Source of the DNA: a bacterium
Lineage (GTDB): Bacteria; Chloroflexota; Dormibacteria; Dormibacterales; Dormibacteraceae
DNA length: 64,000 nucleotides
NCBI GenBank assembly: GCA_004299235.1
Contig: SCQL01000033.1
Coordinates: 84,846-148,845, forward strand
Direction: 5' to 3'
Position numbers and translations under genes: made by a program
Notes under the pieces: model-generated
What the model was told of the DNA's origin: nothing
Database searches by the model: none
What the model saw: only the letters and a program-made list of their open reading frames with translations
Shown: positions 17,665 to 26,778 of the stretch, piece by piece
Position numbering within the stretch: the stretch's first letter is position 1
How the letters are laid out: every line of letters starts with the position of its first letter

Positions 17665-18426
17665 ATGCACGAGCTGGAGTGGGATCTGATCCCTTCGTCG
17701 CCCCATCCCGCGCACATGCACATGGCCCTCGACGAGGTGCTGCTCGAGCGCGTGATCGCCGGTGAGCGGCGCCCGGCGCTGCGCCTTTGGGAGTGGATCG
17801 AACCTGCGCTGGTCATCGGCTCGCATCAGTCGGTGATCAACGAGGTGGATGCGGTCGCCGCCCGCGCCCTGGGATTCGTGGTCACGCGGCGCATGAGCGG
17901 CGGCGGCACGATGCTCTGCGAGCCGGGCCGGACCATCACCTACTCGCTCTACCTGCCGGAATCGGTGGCGGCCGGCATCTCGTTTCGCCAGTCCTACGCG
18001 CTGCTCGACGACTGGGCCGTGCGCTGCTTCGTCGAGCTCGGCGTGCCCGCGAGCTATCGCGAGATCAACGACATCATCTCGCCGCGCGGGAAGATCGCGG
18101 GCGCGGCGCAGGCGCGCCGGCGTGGCTTCATCCTCCACCACACGACCATCGCCCACTCGATGGAGGTCGAGCTCGTGCCGCGGCTGATCAGGATCGGTCG
18201 CGAACGCATGGCGGAGCGCGGCATTCGAAGCGCCGAAAAGCCGGTGTCACCGCTGTCCTGGTTCACGTCGCTGTCATGCTCCCAGGTGGGGGCAAGGCTC
18301 CAGCGGCGATTCGCCGGCGAGTTCCATACGCACGAGGCCGAGGCATCGGCCGAGGAGCTGGCGGCGGCCGACCGGCTGGTGGCGTCGAAGTACTCGACGC
18401 CGGACTGGGTGAACCGCCTGCCCTAG
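17665..18426 (+). CDS. Lipoate-protein ligase A family protein (LplA/LipM-like)
   Basis: 253 residues from the ATG at 17665, with a GTG at 17650 as an alternative. It has the BPL/LplA catalytic domain. LRLWEWIEPALVIGSHQ, the lipoyl-binding VTRRMSGGGTMLCE, and KIAGAAQARRRGFILHHTT with the catalytic Lys in GKIAG are all seen. Such proteins attach lipoate or octanoate to E2 and GcvH domains. A C-terminal accessory domain is minimal, so an octanoyltransferase (LipM) role is equally likely. The downstream gap contains a hairpin before the convergent osmoprotectant gene. Confidence 0.85.
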   Translation: MHELEWDLIPSSPHPAHMHMALDEVLLERVIAGERRPALRLWEWIEPALVIGSHQSVINEVDAVAARALGFVVTRRMSGGGTMLCEPGRTITYSLYLPESVAAGISFRQSYALLDDWAVRCFVELGVPASYREINDIISPRGKIAGAAQARRRGFILHHTTIAHSMEVELVPRLIRIGRERMAERGIRSAEKPVSPLSWFTSLSCSQVGARLQRRFAGEFHTHEAEASAEELAAADRLVASKYSTPDWVNRLP

Positions 18427-18442
18427 CGAGCCTCAACTAGGG

Positions 18443-18464
18443 CGCCTCCCCCCGAGGAGAGGCG
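18443..18464. terminator. Hairpin between convergent genes
   Basis: CGCCTC and GAGGCG arms separated by 10 nt lie between the stop of the lipoate ligase (18426) and the stop of the osmoprotectant-binding protein (18490). The position fits a bidirectional terminator, though there is no T-tract. Confidence 0.4.
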
Positions 18465-18489
18465 GCCTCTCGCTCCCTCCGCTCCGAGC

Positions 18490-19407
18490 TCAGCTGAAGT
18501 AGTTGTGCTGCTGGAGGTAGGCCTTGGCGACGGCGTCCGCGTCCTGGTGCTCGAGCTCGACCTTCGCGTTCATGGCCACCAGGTCCGTGGTCGTCAGCTT
18601 GGCGCTGATGTTGTTGAGCACCTTCTTCACCTCGTCGGTGGCCACGCTCTGGCGAACGATGGGGATGACGTTGTCGGCGGCCTCGAGATGCTTGTCGTCC
18701 GCGAGCACGACAAGGCCGAGGGACGTCAGGTCCGCGTCGCTGCTGAAGACCAGGCCGACCTGGATGCTGCCGTTCTTGAACGCCGCACGCGTCGCCGGGC
18801 CGTCGGTGTCCAGAGCCTTGAAGTCCTTGAAGTGGATGCCATAGGTGCTCTGCAGGCCGAGCAGGCAGTAGGGCCGGGTCGGGCACTCAGGCCCGGCGCC
18901 GAGGACCAGCTGGCTCCCGACGGGGGCGAGGTCGGACAGCTTGGTCAGCTGGTACTTGGTGGCGGTGTCCTTGGTCACCGCAAACGCGTCCTGGTCGACG
19001 GCGCCCGACGGTTGGAGGGCGACCAGGCCGAGAGACTGGAGGTGCGAGTTGAGCTTGGCCGTAGACGCCGTCGCATCGCCGGTGGCCTCACCGGCCTTGT
19101 TGTCGTAGAACTCGAGGTCGCTGGCGACATAGCCCGCGTACAGGTCCACCTGGCCGTTCTTGAGCGCCGGGGCGAGGACCTCACGCGTGCCCAACAGGAG
19201 CTTGTAGTTGACCGTATAGCCGTCATGCGCCAGCGCCTGACCGTAGAGCTCGGCCAGGACGCTGCTCTCCGGGAAGTTGAAGCCGGCGACGTTGACCGTC
19301 CCTTTGGCAATGTTGCTCGGGGCGCTGCTGCCGCCACAGGCGGCGGCCGCGGTCACGATCAGAGCGGCGGCGGCGAGCAACCGCCCAAGACCTGGTTTCC
19401 GGTTCAT
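18490..19407 (-). CDS. Osmoprotectant (glycine betaine/choline) ABC transporter substrate-binding lipoprotein
   Basis: 305 residues from the ATG at 19407, chosen for the AAGGAG 8 nt upstream. The signal peptide ends TAAAACGGSS (lipobox). The mature part begins KGTVNVAGFNFPESSVLAELY, the OpuAC/QAT-domain start, and contains GTREVLAPALKNGQVDLYAGY, the ligand-binding segment of OpuCC/YehZ/ProX-like proteins. It binds quaternary ammonium compounds outside the cell and delivers them to the permeases encoded just downstream (19474-20849). The ATPase is divergent at 20870. Confidence 0.85.
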   Translation of the reverse strand: MNRKPGLGRLLAAAALIVTAAAACGGSSAPSNIAKGTVNVAGFNFPESSVLAELYGQALAHDGYTVNYKLLLGTREVLAPALKNGQVDLYAGYVASDLEFYDNKAGEATGDATASTAKLNSHLQSLGLVALQPSGAVDQDAFAVTKDTATKYQLTKLSDLAPVGSQLVLGAGPECPTRPYCLLGLQSTYGIHFKDFKALDTDGPATRAAFKNGSIQVGLVFSSDADLTSLGLVVLADDKHLEAADNVIPIVRQSVATDEVKKVLNNISAKLTTTDLVAMNAKVELEHQDADAVAKAYLQQHNYFS

Positions 19408-19473
19408 CAAATTCATCTCCTTGCACACAGCGGCTCGTCGATCCAACCGCCGCCGCGGCCCGATGCTTCCAAG

Positions 19474-20175
19474 TTAGGCCGTTTTGAACGTGGTGGCACG
19501 CTCGGGTGCCTTGAGGAGTCGAATGCCCCTTGGCACCAAGAGGCGCTCCAACGCCGACAGCGAGCCCTCGGTGCCGAGAGCCAGCAGGCCCACCAAGACC
19601 GCACCGGCGAACAGCTTGGTGTAGTCCTGCTGGGCGAGCCCGTCGATGATGTAGCGCCCGAAGCCGCCGCCGGCGATGATCGCCGCCAGCGTGGCCGTGG
19701 CCACCACCTGGACGGCTGAAGTTCGAATCCCGGCCATGATCAGAGGGATCGCCAGCGGTAACTCCACCCGCATGACCTGGGCGAGCTCGCGGTAACCCAT
19801 CGCACGCGCCGCCTCCTTGATGTCGGGATCCACCTCGCGCAGGGCGACGTAGCTGTTGGTGAGCATCGGCGGAACAGCGAGCGCGGTGAGCGCCAGGACG
19901 ATCGGCAGATCGCCCAACCCGAAAGCCTGGAAGGCGATCACAAGCACGCCGAAGGAGGGCACCGCCCGGCCGACGTTGGAGACGTTCATCGCCAGGTTGC
20001 CGAACCGGCCGTAATGGCCGAGGGCGACGCCGATCGGCAGGGCGATCAAGGCGCCGATGACCACCGACTCGGCCGATAGCTGCACGTGCTCGCTCAGCCG
20101 GCGCGGGATGCCGTCGGAGCCGGCCCAGTGGGCGGGATCGGCGAGCCACCGGGCGACCGCCTCCAGCACTGTCAT
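19474..20175 (-). CDS. Osmoprotectant ABC transporter permease (OpuCB/YehW-like)
   Basis: 233 residues from the ATG at 20175, overlapping the upstream permease stop by 4 nt. It has five to six TM helices and the BPD_transp_1 EAA loop EAARAMGYRELAQVMRVELP. YGRFGNLAMNVSNVGRAVPS is the conserved OpuCB-type segment. With the second permease (20172-20849), the binding protein and the divergent ATPase it forms a complete QAT-family importer for glycine betaine-like solutes. Confidence 0.9.
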   Translation of the reverse strand: MTVLEAVARWLADPAHWAGSDGIPRRLSEHVQLSAESVVIGALIALPIGVALGHYGRFGNLAMNVSNVGRAVPSFGVLVIAFQAFGLGDLPIVLALTALAVPPMLTNSYVALREVDPDIKEAARAMGYRELAQVMRVELPLAIPLIMAGIRTSAVQVVATATLAAIIAGGGFGRYIIDGLAQQDYTKLFAGAVLVGLLALGTEGSLSALERLLVPRGIRLLKAPERATTFKTA

Positions 20176-20849
20176 CGCTCGACTCCGCGCGACCAAGGCA
20201 CGACCAGCCGCTGGGCGCCGGCCAGCGTGAGGTCGGCCACCAGCGCCAGGACGATCGAGAGCACCGTGGCCACCACGAGCGGGGTGTGGAAGTTTTCGAT
20301 CAGGCCTCGGAGGATGAGCTGTCCGAGGCCGCCAAGCCCGATCACGGCGGTGATCGTCACCAGCCCGATCGTGGTCACGGTGGCGATCCGGATTCCGGCC
20401 ATGACCGCGGGCAGCGCGAGAGGCAGCTCGATCCGGATCAGCCGCGCCAGCGGGCGGTAGCCCATACCGTCGGCCGCGTCGAGGACCTCCGGCGGGACGG
20501 CCTCCAGGCCGACGACCACGTTGCGCACCAGGATCAGCACGGTGTAGCCGACCAGGCCGATCTCGGCGGTGACCGCGGTGAGCCCGGTGTAGGGGACGAG
20601 CAGGGCGAACAGCGCGATCGAGGGAATCGTGTAAAAGATGCCGAACACGGTCAGCACCGGGTTTCTCAGCGCACGCCATCGGTGGGCGGCGATACCGAGC
20701 GGAAGCGAGATCGCAAGCCCGCCGGCGACCGCGACCAGCGTGAGAGCGATGTGCTGCTGGAGCGCATCCAGGAACAGCGGGACGTGCGTCCCGAGCCAGT
20801 CCCAGTTGATCCAGGGGTCGACGACCTCCAGGAATGGCCCCATCGGCAT
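20172..20849 (-). CDS. Osmoprotectant ABC transporter permease (OpuCD/YehY-like)
   Basis: 225 residues. The N-terminal periplasmic stretch WINWDWLGTHVPLFLDALQQH precedes the first TM. GIFYTIPSIALFALLVPYTG and the EAA loop DAADGMGYRPLARLIRIELP are typical of the heteromeric OpuC permeases. It is first in the leftward permease-permease-binding protein operon. Its start lies 20 nt from the divergent ATPase start, so regulatory DNA is minimal or internal to the genes. Confidence 0.9.
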   Translation of the reverse strand: MPMGPFLEVVDPWINWDWLGTHVPLFLDALQQHIALTLVAVAGGLAISLPLGIAAHRWRALRNPVLTVFGIFYTIPSIALFALLVPYTGLTAVTAEIGLVGYTVLILVRNVVVGLEAVPPEVLDAADGMGYRPLARLIRIELPLALPAVMAGIRIATVTTIGLVTITAVIGLGGLGQLILRGLIENFHTPLVVATVLSIVLALVADLTLAGAQRLVVPWSRGVER

Positions 20850-20869
20850 TCGATTACGGTAAACGAGCC

Positions 20870-21856
20870 GTGATCCGCCTGGAGAACGTGAGCAAGGGGT
20901 TCGCCGGGGGCTCCAACGCGGTACGTGACCTGACCCTGGACATCCCCGGCGGCCAGACGTGCGTCCTGATCGGCCCCTCGGGCTGCGGCAAGACGACGAC
21001 GCTGCGGATGATCAACCGGCTCATCGATCCCGACCGAGGCCGGATCCTGATCGACGGGGAGGACGTCCAGGGGGTGGACCCGGCCCAGCTGCGCCTCAAG
21101 ATGGGCTACGTCATCCAGCACACCGGGCTCTTCCCGCATATGACGGTGGGCGACAACGTCGGCACCGTGCCGCGTCTGTGGGAGTGGGACAAGCCGCGGA
21201 TCAAGGCCCGCATCGAGGAGCTCCTCCAGCTGGTCGGGCTCGACCCGGCCGTGTACCGTGACCGATATCCGCATCAGCTGTCAGGAGGCCAACGGCAGCG
21301 CGTGGGTTTCGCCCGGGCATTGGGCGCGGACCCGCCGATCCTGCTCATGGACGAGCCCTTCGGCGCCGTGGACCGCATCACGCGCGAGCGCCTGCAGCAC
21401 GAGTTCATCAGCATCCAGCGCTCGATGCGCAAGACGGTGGTGTTCGTCACGCACGACATCGACGAGGCGATGCTGCTGGGAGATCGCATCTGCCTGCTCA
21501 GGATGCAGGCTCAGATCGCCCAGTACGACACGCCTGAAGCGGTGCTGACCCGGCCGGCGAGCGAGTACGTCGCCGAGTTCCTCGGTCGTGAACTGCTGGT
21601 ACGCCGGATGTCGGTGGTGCTGATCGACCCGCAGACGCTGGGCCACCCGGCGGCCGGCCCGGTGGACGGCGAGCCGCGCGTGCCGCTGACCAGCACCCTC
21701 ACCGAGGCGTTCGCCGCAGCCCTGACGAGCCCGACCGAGCACGCGGCCGTTTTCGACGGCGAACGCTACGTGGGGACCTTCACGGCCACATCGCTGTTGG
21801 CCTCGTTGCGGCGCGCGAGCGCAGAGGAAGGTGAATCGGTTGCCACAGGAGTTTGA
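20870..21856 (+). CDS. Osmoprotectant ABC transporter ATP-binding protein (ProV/OpuCA-like)
   Basis: 328 residues from the GTG at 20870; an ATG at 20834 would overlap the divergent permease gene. Walker A is GPSGCGKTT, the signature is LSGGQRQRVGFARAL and Walker B is ILLMDEPFGAVD. About 90 residues follow the ATPase core. They end LTEAFAAALTSPTEHAAVFD, which resembles a single degenerate CBS module; OpuCA proteins usually carry two as osmosensors. It energises the divergently encoded permeases. The 3' end overlaps the next gene by 26 nt. Confidence 0.9.
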   Translation: MIRLENVSKGFAGGSNAVRDLTLDIPGGQTCVLIGPSGCGKTTTLRMINRLIDPDRGRILIDGEDVQGVDPAQLRLKMGYVIQHTGLFPHMTVGDNVGTVPRLWEWDKPRIKARIEELLQLVGLDPAVYRDRYPHQLSGGQRQRVGFARALGADPPILLMDEPFGAVDRITRERLQHEFISIQRSMRKTVVFVTHDIDEAMLLGDRICLLRMQAQIAQYDTPEAVLTRPASEYVAEFLGRELLVRRMSVVLIDPQTLGHPAAGPVDGEPRVPLTSTLTEAFAAALTSPTEHAAVFDGERYVGTFTATSLLASLRRASAEEGESVATGV

Positions 21857-23207
21857 CGTCGTGTGCCTGGGCGGTGGGGTCGCCGGCGAGGCGATCGCGG
21901 GCGGGCTTCAGGGCAGCGGCCTCACGCTCGCGGTCATCGAGCGCGAACTGGTCGGAGGCGAGTGCCCCTACTGGGGCTGCGTGCCTTCCAAGACGCTGCT
22001 GCGCTCTGGCGAAACGCTCACCGAGGCGGGTCGCGCTCGCAACCTCGCCGCTTCGCGCGTGGAATGGGACCTCGACTTCCCCAAGATCGCCAAGCGCGTG
22101 TCCTGGATGGCTCGCGACCTCGACGACACCCGTCCTGCCGCCGCCCTGGAAGCAACAGGAGCCAGGCTTTTTCGTGGCGAAGGCAAGCTCGTGGACCTGC
22201 GCACGGTCGAGGTCGGCGGCGATCAGATCGTCGCGCGCCGCGCGATCGTGATCGCCAACGGCGGCACCGCATCGATCCCCCCGATTCACGGCCTGGACAC
22301 GGTCGATTACTGGACCAGCCGCCAGGCAGCTGTCCCACGCGAGCTGCCGAGCTCGCTCGCGGTCCTCGGCGGTGGCGCCGTCGGCATCGAGCTCGGCCAG
22401 GCGTTCGCGCGCTTCGGTTCCAAGGTCACCGTCATCGAGGCCGCGCCGGCGTTCCTGGGCCTCGAAGAGCCGGAAGCCGGAGCGGCTCTGCGTCCTCACC
22501 TGGAGGCGGACGGCATGGCGCTGACCGTCGGCGATGCCTGCGTGGGGGTCGAAAAGAGCGATTCGGGGGTGGTGGTCCACCTGAATTCAGGCGCGATCGT
22601 CTCCGCCCAACGGCTGCTGGTGGCCACCGGTCGCCGTGCCAACTTCGAGGCGTGGCATGGCGCCGGCCTCCCGCGCACCGATCGCGGCTGGCTGAAGGTG
22701 GACCCGGCCACGCTGGAGGCTCACGCGGGTGTGTTCGGCGCCGGCGACATCACCGGCCTCGGCGGCTTCACCCACCTCGCGTACTACCACGGCCAGATCG
22801 TGGCGCGCCGGTTGCGCGGCGAGAACGCGAAGGCCGACCACAAAGCCGTGCCGCGCGTGACCTACACCGATCCCGAGGTGGCGTCGGTCGGCCTGTCGGA
22901 GACGGCGGCTCGCGAGCGGGGCATCGACGTCCTGACGGCCACGACCGATCCGGCCGAGACGGCGCGAGGCTACATCCACGACTTCCACGGGGGCAGCCTG
23001 AAGCTGGTGGCCGACCGCAAGCGCGGGGTGCTCGTCGGCGCCACCCTGGTCACGCCGCGGGCGGGAGAGATCGTGGGCGAGCTGGTGCTCGCGATCAAGC
23101 AGGGCACGCCGCTGGCGGCGCTGGCCGACGTCATCCACCCGTTTCCCGCCTTCAACCGGGTCCTCGGAGCGAGCCTCGCCGAACTCGCCGCATCCGCGAC
23201 ACGCTGA
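21831..23207 (+). CDS. FAD-dependent pyridine nucleotide-disulphide oxidoreductase (dihydrolipoamide dehydrogenase/mercuric reductase-like)
   Basis: 458 residues. The N-terminal FAD site is DVVCLGGGVAGEAIAGG and the redox disulphide is in GGECPYWGCVPSKTLL, here C-P-Y-W-G-C instead of the common CLNVGC. LGGGAVGIELGQAFARFG is the NAD(P) site and GVFGAGDITG the second FAD motif. The dimerisation domain ends VIHPFPAFNRVLG, where lipoamide dehydrogenases have the HAHPT His-Glu pair. Only one His is seen, so a true E3 activity is uncertain. It overlaps the osmoprotectant ATPase gene but probably has no functional link to it. Confidence 0.8.
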   Translation: MNRLPQEFDVVCLGGGVAGEAIAGGLQGSGLTLAVIERELVGGECPYWGCVPSKTLLRSGETLTEAGRARNLAASRVEWDLDFPKIAKRVSWMARDLDDTRPAAALEATGARLFRGEGKLVDLRTVEVGGDQIVARRAIVIANGGTASIPPIHGLDTVDYWTSRQAAVPRELPSSLAVLGGGAVGIELGQAFARFGSKVTVIEAAPAFLGLEEPEAGAALRPHLEADGMALTVGDACVGVEKSDSGVVVHLNSGAIVSAQRLLVATGRRANFEAWHGAGLPRTDRGWLKVDPATLEAHAGVFGAGDITGLGGFTHLAYYHGQIVARRLRGENAKADHKAVPRVTYTDPEVASVGLSETAARERGIDVLTATTDPAETARGYIHDFHGGSLKLVADRKRGVLVGATLVTPRAGEIVGELVLAIKQGTPLAALADVIHPFPAFNRVLGASLAELAASATR

Positions 23208-23259
23208 TCGGCGGCCTTCCGGCCGGCCTTTCAAACCCCGCCGCGCAACCCTCTGAGCT

Positions 23260-24021
23260 TCAGGAGGGCACGACCTCGAAGGTCAGGCGGGCCCGCAGGC
23301 GCATCAGGGCGGCCAGCACCGGCGCTCCCAGCGCCAGCACCATGGCCACGTTGCCGGCGGCGCGAAACGTGTCGTACGCGAGGGACGTGAGCACGTAGAA
23401 GCGGCCGAAGTGAAGCCACGCCGTCGCCGGCGCCATCCCCGGCAGCCAGCCCAGGCTTGGATTGCCGCGGTAGACCGGGATCCAGTCGGTGATGTCGAGC
23501 AGAGCCCCGACGACCCAGCCCATGATCGCGCCGACCGCCGCCAGGACGACGACCTCACGCCAGCCCGGCGTGCGGTGGTGAGGGCGCGCCCAGCGTCCGC
23601 CCAGCCCGGCCGCAACCCCGACCCAGCCGACCGCGAACACCTGGTACGGCACCCACGGCCCCATGCCGCCGCCCGCGAGCGCCGAGACCAGGATCGACAG
23701 CGCTCCGGCCAGGAAGCCGAACGAGGTGCCGAAGACGAAGCCGGCGCACAGCACCAGGAAATAGATCGGGCTGAAGCCGCCGATGCCCTCGATCACCGCC
23801 AGCCGCAGCGCCGTGTCGATGGCCGCGATCGCGGCCAGCAGGGCCACGGCGCGCGAATCCAGCTGACGCGTCCCGGCCTCCACCAGGAACAGGCCCGCGA
23901 CGCAGGCCAGGCTCAGAGTCCAGGCCGGCGTGCCGGCCGGCAGCCCGCTGCCGAAAAACGGCCAGCAGAAGAGGGCCAGGCCCACGAGCGACACCAGGCC
24001 CACCGGGAGCTCGCGCCTCAC
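23260..24021 (-). CDS. ECF transporter S component (predicted cobalamin-specific)
   Basis: 253 residues from the GTG at 24021, overlapping the ATPase stop by 4 nt (GTGA). It is a polytopic membrane protein with about eight hydrophobic segments; FLVLCAGFVFGTSFGFLAGA and GALLDITDW are the better-conserved parts. It is last in an operon of DUF4430 lipoprotein, EcfT, double EcfA and EcfS under a cobalamin riboswitch. This assigns the vitamin by context, matching predicted CblS-type B12 ECF systems. Confidence 0.75.
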   Translation of the reverse strand: MRRELPVGLVSLVGLALFCWPFFGSGLPAGTPAWTLSLACVAGLFLVEAGTRQLDSRAVALLAAIAAIDTALRLAVIEGIGGFSPIYFLVLCAGFVFGTSFGFLAGALSILVSALAGGGMGPWVPYQVFAVGWVGVAAGLGGRWARPHHRTPGWREVVVLAAVGAIMGWVVGALLDITDWIPVYRGNPSLGWLPGMAPATAWLHFGRFYVLTSLAYDTFRAAGNVAMVLALGAPVLAALMRLRARLTFEVVPS

Positions 24022-25373
24022 GCCCTCACCGCCCCCGGCGTCATCTCCGTGATCCCGCCGCCGGCGACGGTGACCACGCGATCGGCCAGCGCGGTCCGCA
24101 GATGGGCGTCGTGAGTCGCCAGCACGACAGCTGACCCCGCGTCGCGCAGCCGGGCCACGAGCCGGACCAGCGCGGCGCGGGCGGCGGCATCCATCCCGCG
24201 CGTTGGCTCGTCCAGCAGGACCAGGTCGGGCCGCCCCGGCAGCACGGCGGCGAGTGCCGCCCGCTGGCGCTCCCCGCACGAGAGGTCGCGAGGGTAGCGG
24301 TCGGCGACCGCCAGCAGGCCGAGCTCCTGAAGAACCGCCTCGGGGACCTCGGACTCTTCAGCCCGTCGGAGCGTGAGCCTGACCTCGGCGCGCACCGTCG
24401 GGCGGTGGAGCAGCGCGGTCGGGTTCTGCGGCAGGTAGGCGATGCGGCCAGGCCGCCGTTCGACCCGTCCGGCCAGCGGCGGCAAAGCGCCGGCGATCAA
24501 CCGCAGCAGGGTCGTCTTGCCGCCGCCGTTCGGCCCGCTGAGCGCCACCACCTCGCCCGCGGCTCCGGCCAGGTTGACGCCGTCCAGGACCACATGCCCG
24601 GCGAACCCGGCGCTGACACCGGCGAGCGACCAGGCCTCGGCTCGGCGGCCGGTGCGCCGTCCAGGCGCGACCGGCGCGGCAGGCAGGGTCCACGACGCGG
24701 GATCCGCCGGCTCGGCCCGGCCCTCTTCGACCCGGATGAGCGCGGACGCAACCCTCAGCAGCGGCTCGAGCCGGTGCTCCGAGATGACGACCGCGCAGCC
24801 GCGCCCGGCCAGGCTGGTGGCGGCCTCGAGCACCATCGCCGCGCCGTCGGGGTCCAGCTGAGAAGTGGGCTCGTCGAGCACCACCAGCTGAGGCCTCATG
24901 GCCAGGGCCGAGGCCAGGGCCACGCGCTGGCGTTCACCGCCGCTGAGGGTCCTGACGCTGCGCCCCGCCAGGTGCGACACACCCGCCGCATGCAGAGCTT
25001 CGTCGACGCGCCCGGCCATCTCGCGGGGCGGCATCCCGATGTTTTCGAGCCCGAACGCGACCTCACGGTCGACGGCGTCGTACACGGTCTGCAGCTCCGG
25101 ATCCTGGAACACGAAGCCCACGGTGCGCGCCAGCCGGCGGGTGGGGGTTTCGATGATGTTCATGCCCGCGACCTCGGCTGTGCCCGCGATGCGACCGCCG
25201 TGGAAGTGTGGGACGAGGCCGTTGAGAACGCGGAGCAATGTCGACTTGCCGCCGCCGGATGACCCGGCCACCACCGTCAACCCGCCTTCGAGCGCCAGGC
25301 TCACCTCGCGCAGCGCCGCACCTGCCGCGGCCGGGTACCAGTACGACAGGCGGCTTAAGCGCGCGACCGCCAC
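24018..25373 (-). CDS. ECF transporter double ATPase (fused EcfA-EcfA')
   Basis: 451 residues from the GTG at 25373. There are two full ABC cassettes in one chain. The first has Walker A GSSGGGKSTLL, signature LSGGERQRVALASAL and Walker B LVVLDEPTSQLD. The second has GPNGGGKTTLL, LSCGERQRAALAAVL and LVLLDEPTRGMD. The second signature has LSCGE instead of LSGGE. A linker of about 60 residues joins them. This is the energising subunit pair of an ECF vitamin importer. It overlaps EcfT by 19 nt and EcfS by 4 nt. Confidence 0.9.
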   Translation of the reverse strand: MAVARLSRLSYWYPAAAGAALREVSLALEGGLTVVAGSSGGGKSTLLRVLNGLVPHFHGGRIAGTAEVAGMNIIETPTRRLARTVGFVFQDPELQTVYDAVDREVAFGLENIGMPPREMAGRVDEALHAAGVSHLAGRSVRTLSGGERQRVALASALAMRPQLVVLDEPTSQLDPDGAAMVLEAATSLAGRGCAVVISEHRLEPLLRVASALIRVEEGRAEPADPASWTLPAAPVAPGRRTGRRAEAWSLAGVSAGFAGHVVLDGVNLAGAAGEVVALSGPNGGGKTTLLRLIAGALPPLAGRVERRPGRIAYLPQNPTALLHRPTVRAEVRLTLRRAEESEVPEAVLQELGLLAVADRYPRDLSCGERQRAALAAVLPGRPDLVLLDEPTRGMDAAARAALVRLVARLRDAGSAVVLATHDAHLRTALADRVVTVAGGGITEMTPGAVRA

Positions 25374-26182
25374 ACCAGCACCGGAGTGAAGAGAAGCAGG
25401 CAGGCCGCCAGCGGCCGGATGTCGATCGCCGGGAATGCGAGCGTCGGGTATGCAAACCAGTCGGCGGCCCAGCCGGCGGCGCGGGCGAGCACGAAGATGG
25501 CGAGCGCAAAAGCCGAGGCGGCGACCAGGACCCAGTCGGATCTCCGCAGGCGCGTCGATTTGACCGCGGTCCGCGGCCCGGAGCCAAAACCTCGAGCCTC
25601 CATCGACTCGGCCAGCTGGATCGATCCCTCGACGCTGGTGAGCACCACAGGGACGACGACCTCGGCCCACGAACGAGGGCCGCGCGGCCGCCATCCGCGC
25701 AAGCGTTGCGCCTCGCTGACCTGCACGAAAGACGCCGCCACCGCAGGGACGAGGTTGAGGGAGGCGGCGATGGCGGCACCGGTGCGCGACAGCGCGGCCG
25801 GTAACGCGTCCATGACCTCGTAGGAGGCGAGCATCAGCGAGAACGGGGCGGCGGCCGCGATGGCGGCGGCGATGGTGATGCCCCCCGACATCCCATATGC
25901 CAGCGCCTCGAGCGTGTAAGGCCCGCCGACGCCTGGGATCTGGGTAGGAAGCGTGAACAGGACCGTGGCGCCGAGATGCGCCGAGACGAAATTCAGCAGC
26001 GTGGCGAACGCCGCGATCAGGGTCACGCCCACGAGCAAACCGCGCATCCGCGGCAGTCCGGCGCCGGCGGCCAGCGCTGCGAGCGCCGCCGCCAGCACCA
26101 TCACTTTGTAGGCCGGGTTCGTGGTCACCAGGACGATGAAGAGGCTTGCGGCCGACCAGGCCGCCACCGCCCTTGCGTTCAC
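25355..26182 (-). CDS. ECF transporter transmembrane component T
   Basis: 275 residues from the GTG at 26182, 8 nt after the DUF4430 lipoprotein. It has five to six TM helices. The coupling-helix region is EAQRLRGWRPRG and SMEARGFGSG, the two A-R-G/x-R-G motifs that dock onto the ATPases in EcfT proteins. It provides the scaffold between the double ATPase and the S component. Longer open frame upstream is antisense noise over the riboswitch and lipoprotein. Confidence 0.85.
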   Translation of the reverse strand: MNARAVAAWSAASLFIVLVTTNPAYKVMVLAAALAALAAGAGLPRMRGLLVGVTLIAAFATLLNFVSAHLGATVLFTLPTQIPGVGGPYTLEALAYGMSGGITIAAAIAAAAPFSLMLASYEVMDALPAALSRTGAAIAASLNLVPAVAASFVQVSEAQRLRGWRPRGPRSWAEVVVPVVLTSVEGSIQLAESMEARGFGSGPRTAVKSTRLRRSDWVLVAASAFALAIFVLARAAGWAADWFAYPTLAFPAIDIRPLAACLLLFTPVLVWRSRA

Positions 26183-26190
26183 GGTGCGGC

Positions 26191-26682
26191 TCAGCTCTCC
26201 TTGGCCAGCGGCGGGGGCGCCGGCGACTGAGCGGACTGCTGGACGTAATGCCAGCCGAGCGCTTCCTTGTCGTGCAGGTTGACCTGCGTGTATCCGGTTT
26301 GGGCGCCGGCCCAAGCACCCGCCGTCTCGATGAACAGCGCCCAGTAGGGCTGGTTCTGCGGGAAGCACTGGCTGTACTGCGCCGGCTCGCTGTCGATCTG
26401 GCAGACGGCCTTGCCGAAGCTGAAGACCTGGGCCTGGTAGGCGACCCCCGACTGGTCCATCAGGGCCTGGCCGTCGATGGTGTCGCCGCTGAAGCCCACG
26501 CACTTTTGCAGCGTCGTGCCGGAAAGGTGCTCGACCACGACGTACGCGTGGTGGGGCGCGCTCGCGTTGATGCACGAGCTCGTCGGGGTCGCCGAAGCCG
26601 TCGATGACGAGCTGCCGCAGGCGGTGACGGCGCCCAGGGCAAGGACCAGTGTCGCGCTGGCCCCAATCAGATGGTTGCGCAC
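26191..26682 (-). CDS. DUF4430 lipoprotein, predicted extracellular cobalamin-binding component of the ECF system
   Basis: 163 residues from the GTG at 26682 with GGAGG upstream. The signal peptide ends LGAVTACGSSSS (lipobox). The mature part has an alternating-strand pattern and the DUF4430 features QPYWALFIE and GYTQVNLHDKEALGW. DUF4430 is related to the C-terminal domain of transcobalamin/intrinsic factor. It is the first gene behind a cobalamin riboswitch and is followed by EcfT, EcfA and EcfS. The inferred role is to capture B12 outside the membrane and pass it to the S component. Confidence 0.7.
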   Translation of the reverse strand: MRNHLIGASATLVLALGAVTACGSSSSTASATPTSSCINASAPHHAYVVVEHLSGTTLQKCVGFSGDTIDGQALMDQSGVAYQAQVFSFGKAVCQIDSEPAQYSQCFPQNQPYWALFIETAGAWAGAQTGYTQVNLHDKEALGWHYVQQSAQSPAPPPLAKES

Positions 26683-26778
26683 GGTGTTTCCTCCAGGCGG
26701 TCAGCCTTTTCCGTACGCGCCGCTGAAAGCCGACCGCCAGGAGCTTCCGTGCCGTTGCGCGCGGACGGGTCGCGAGAT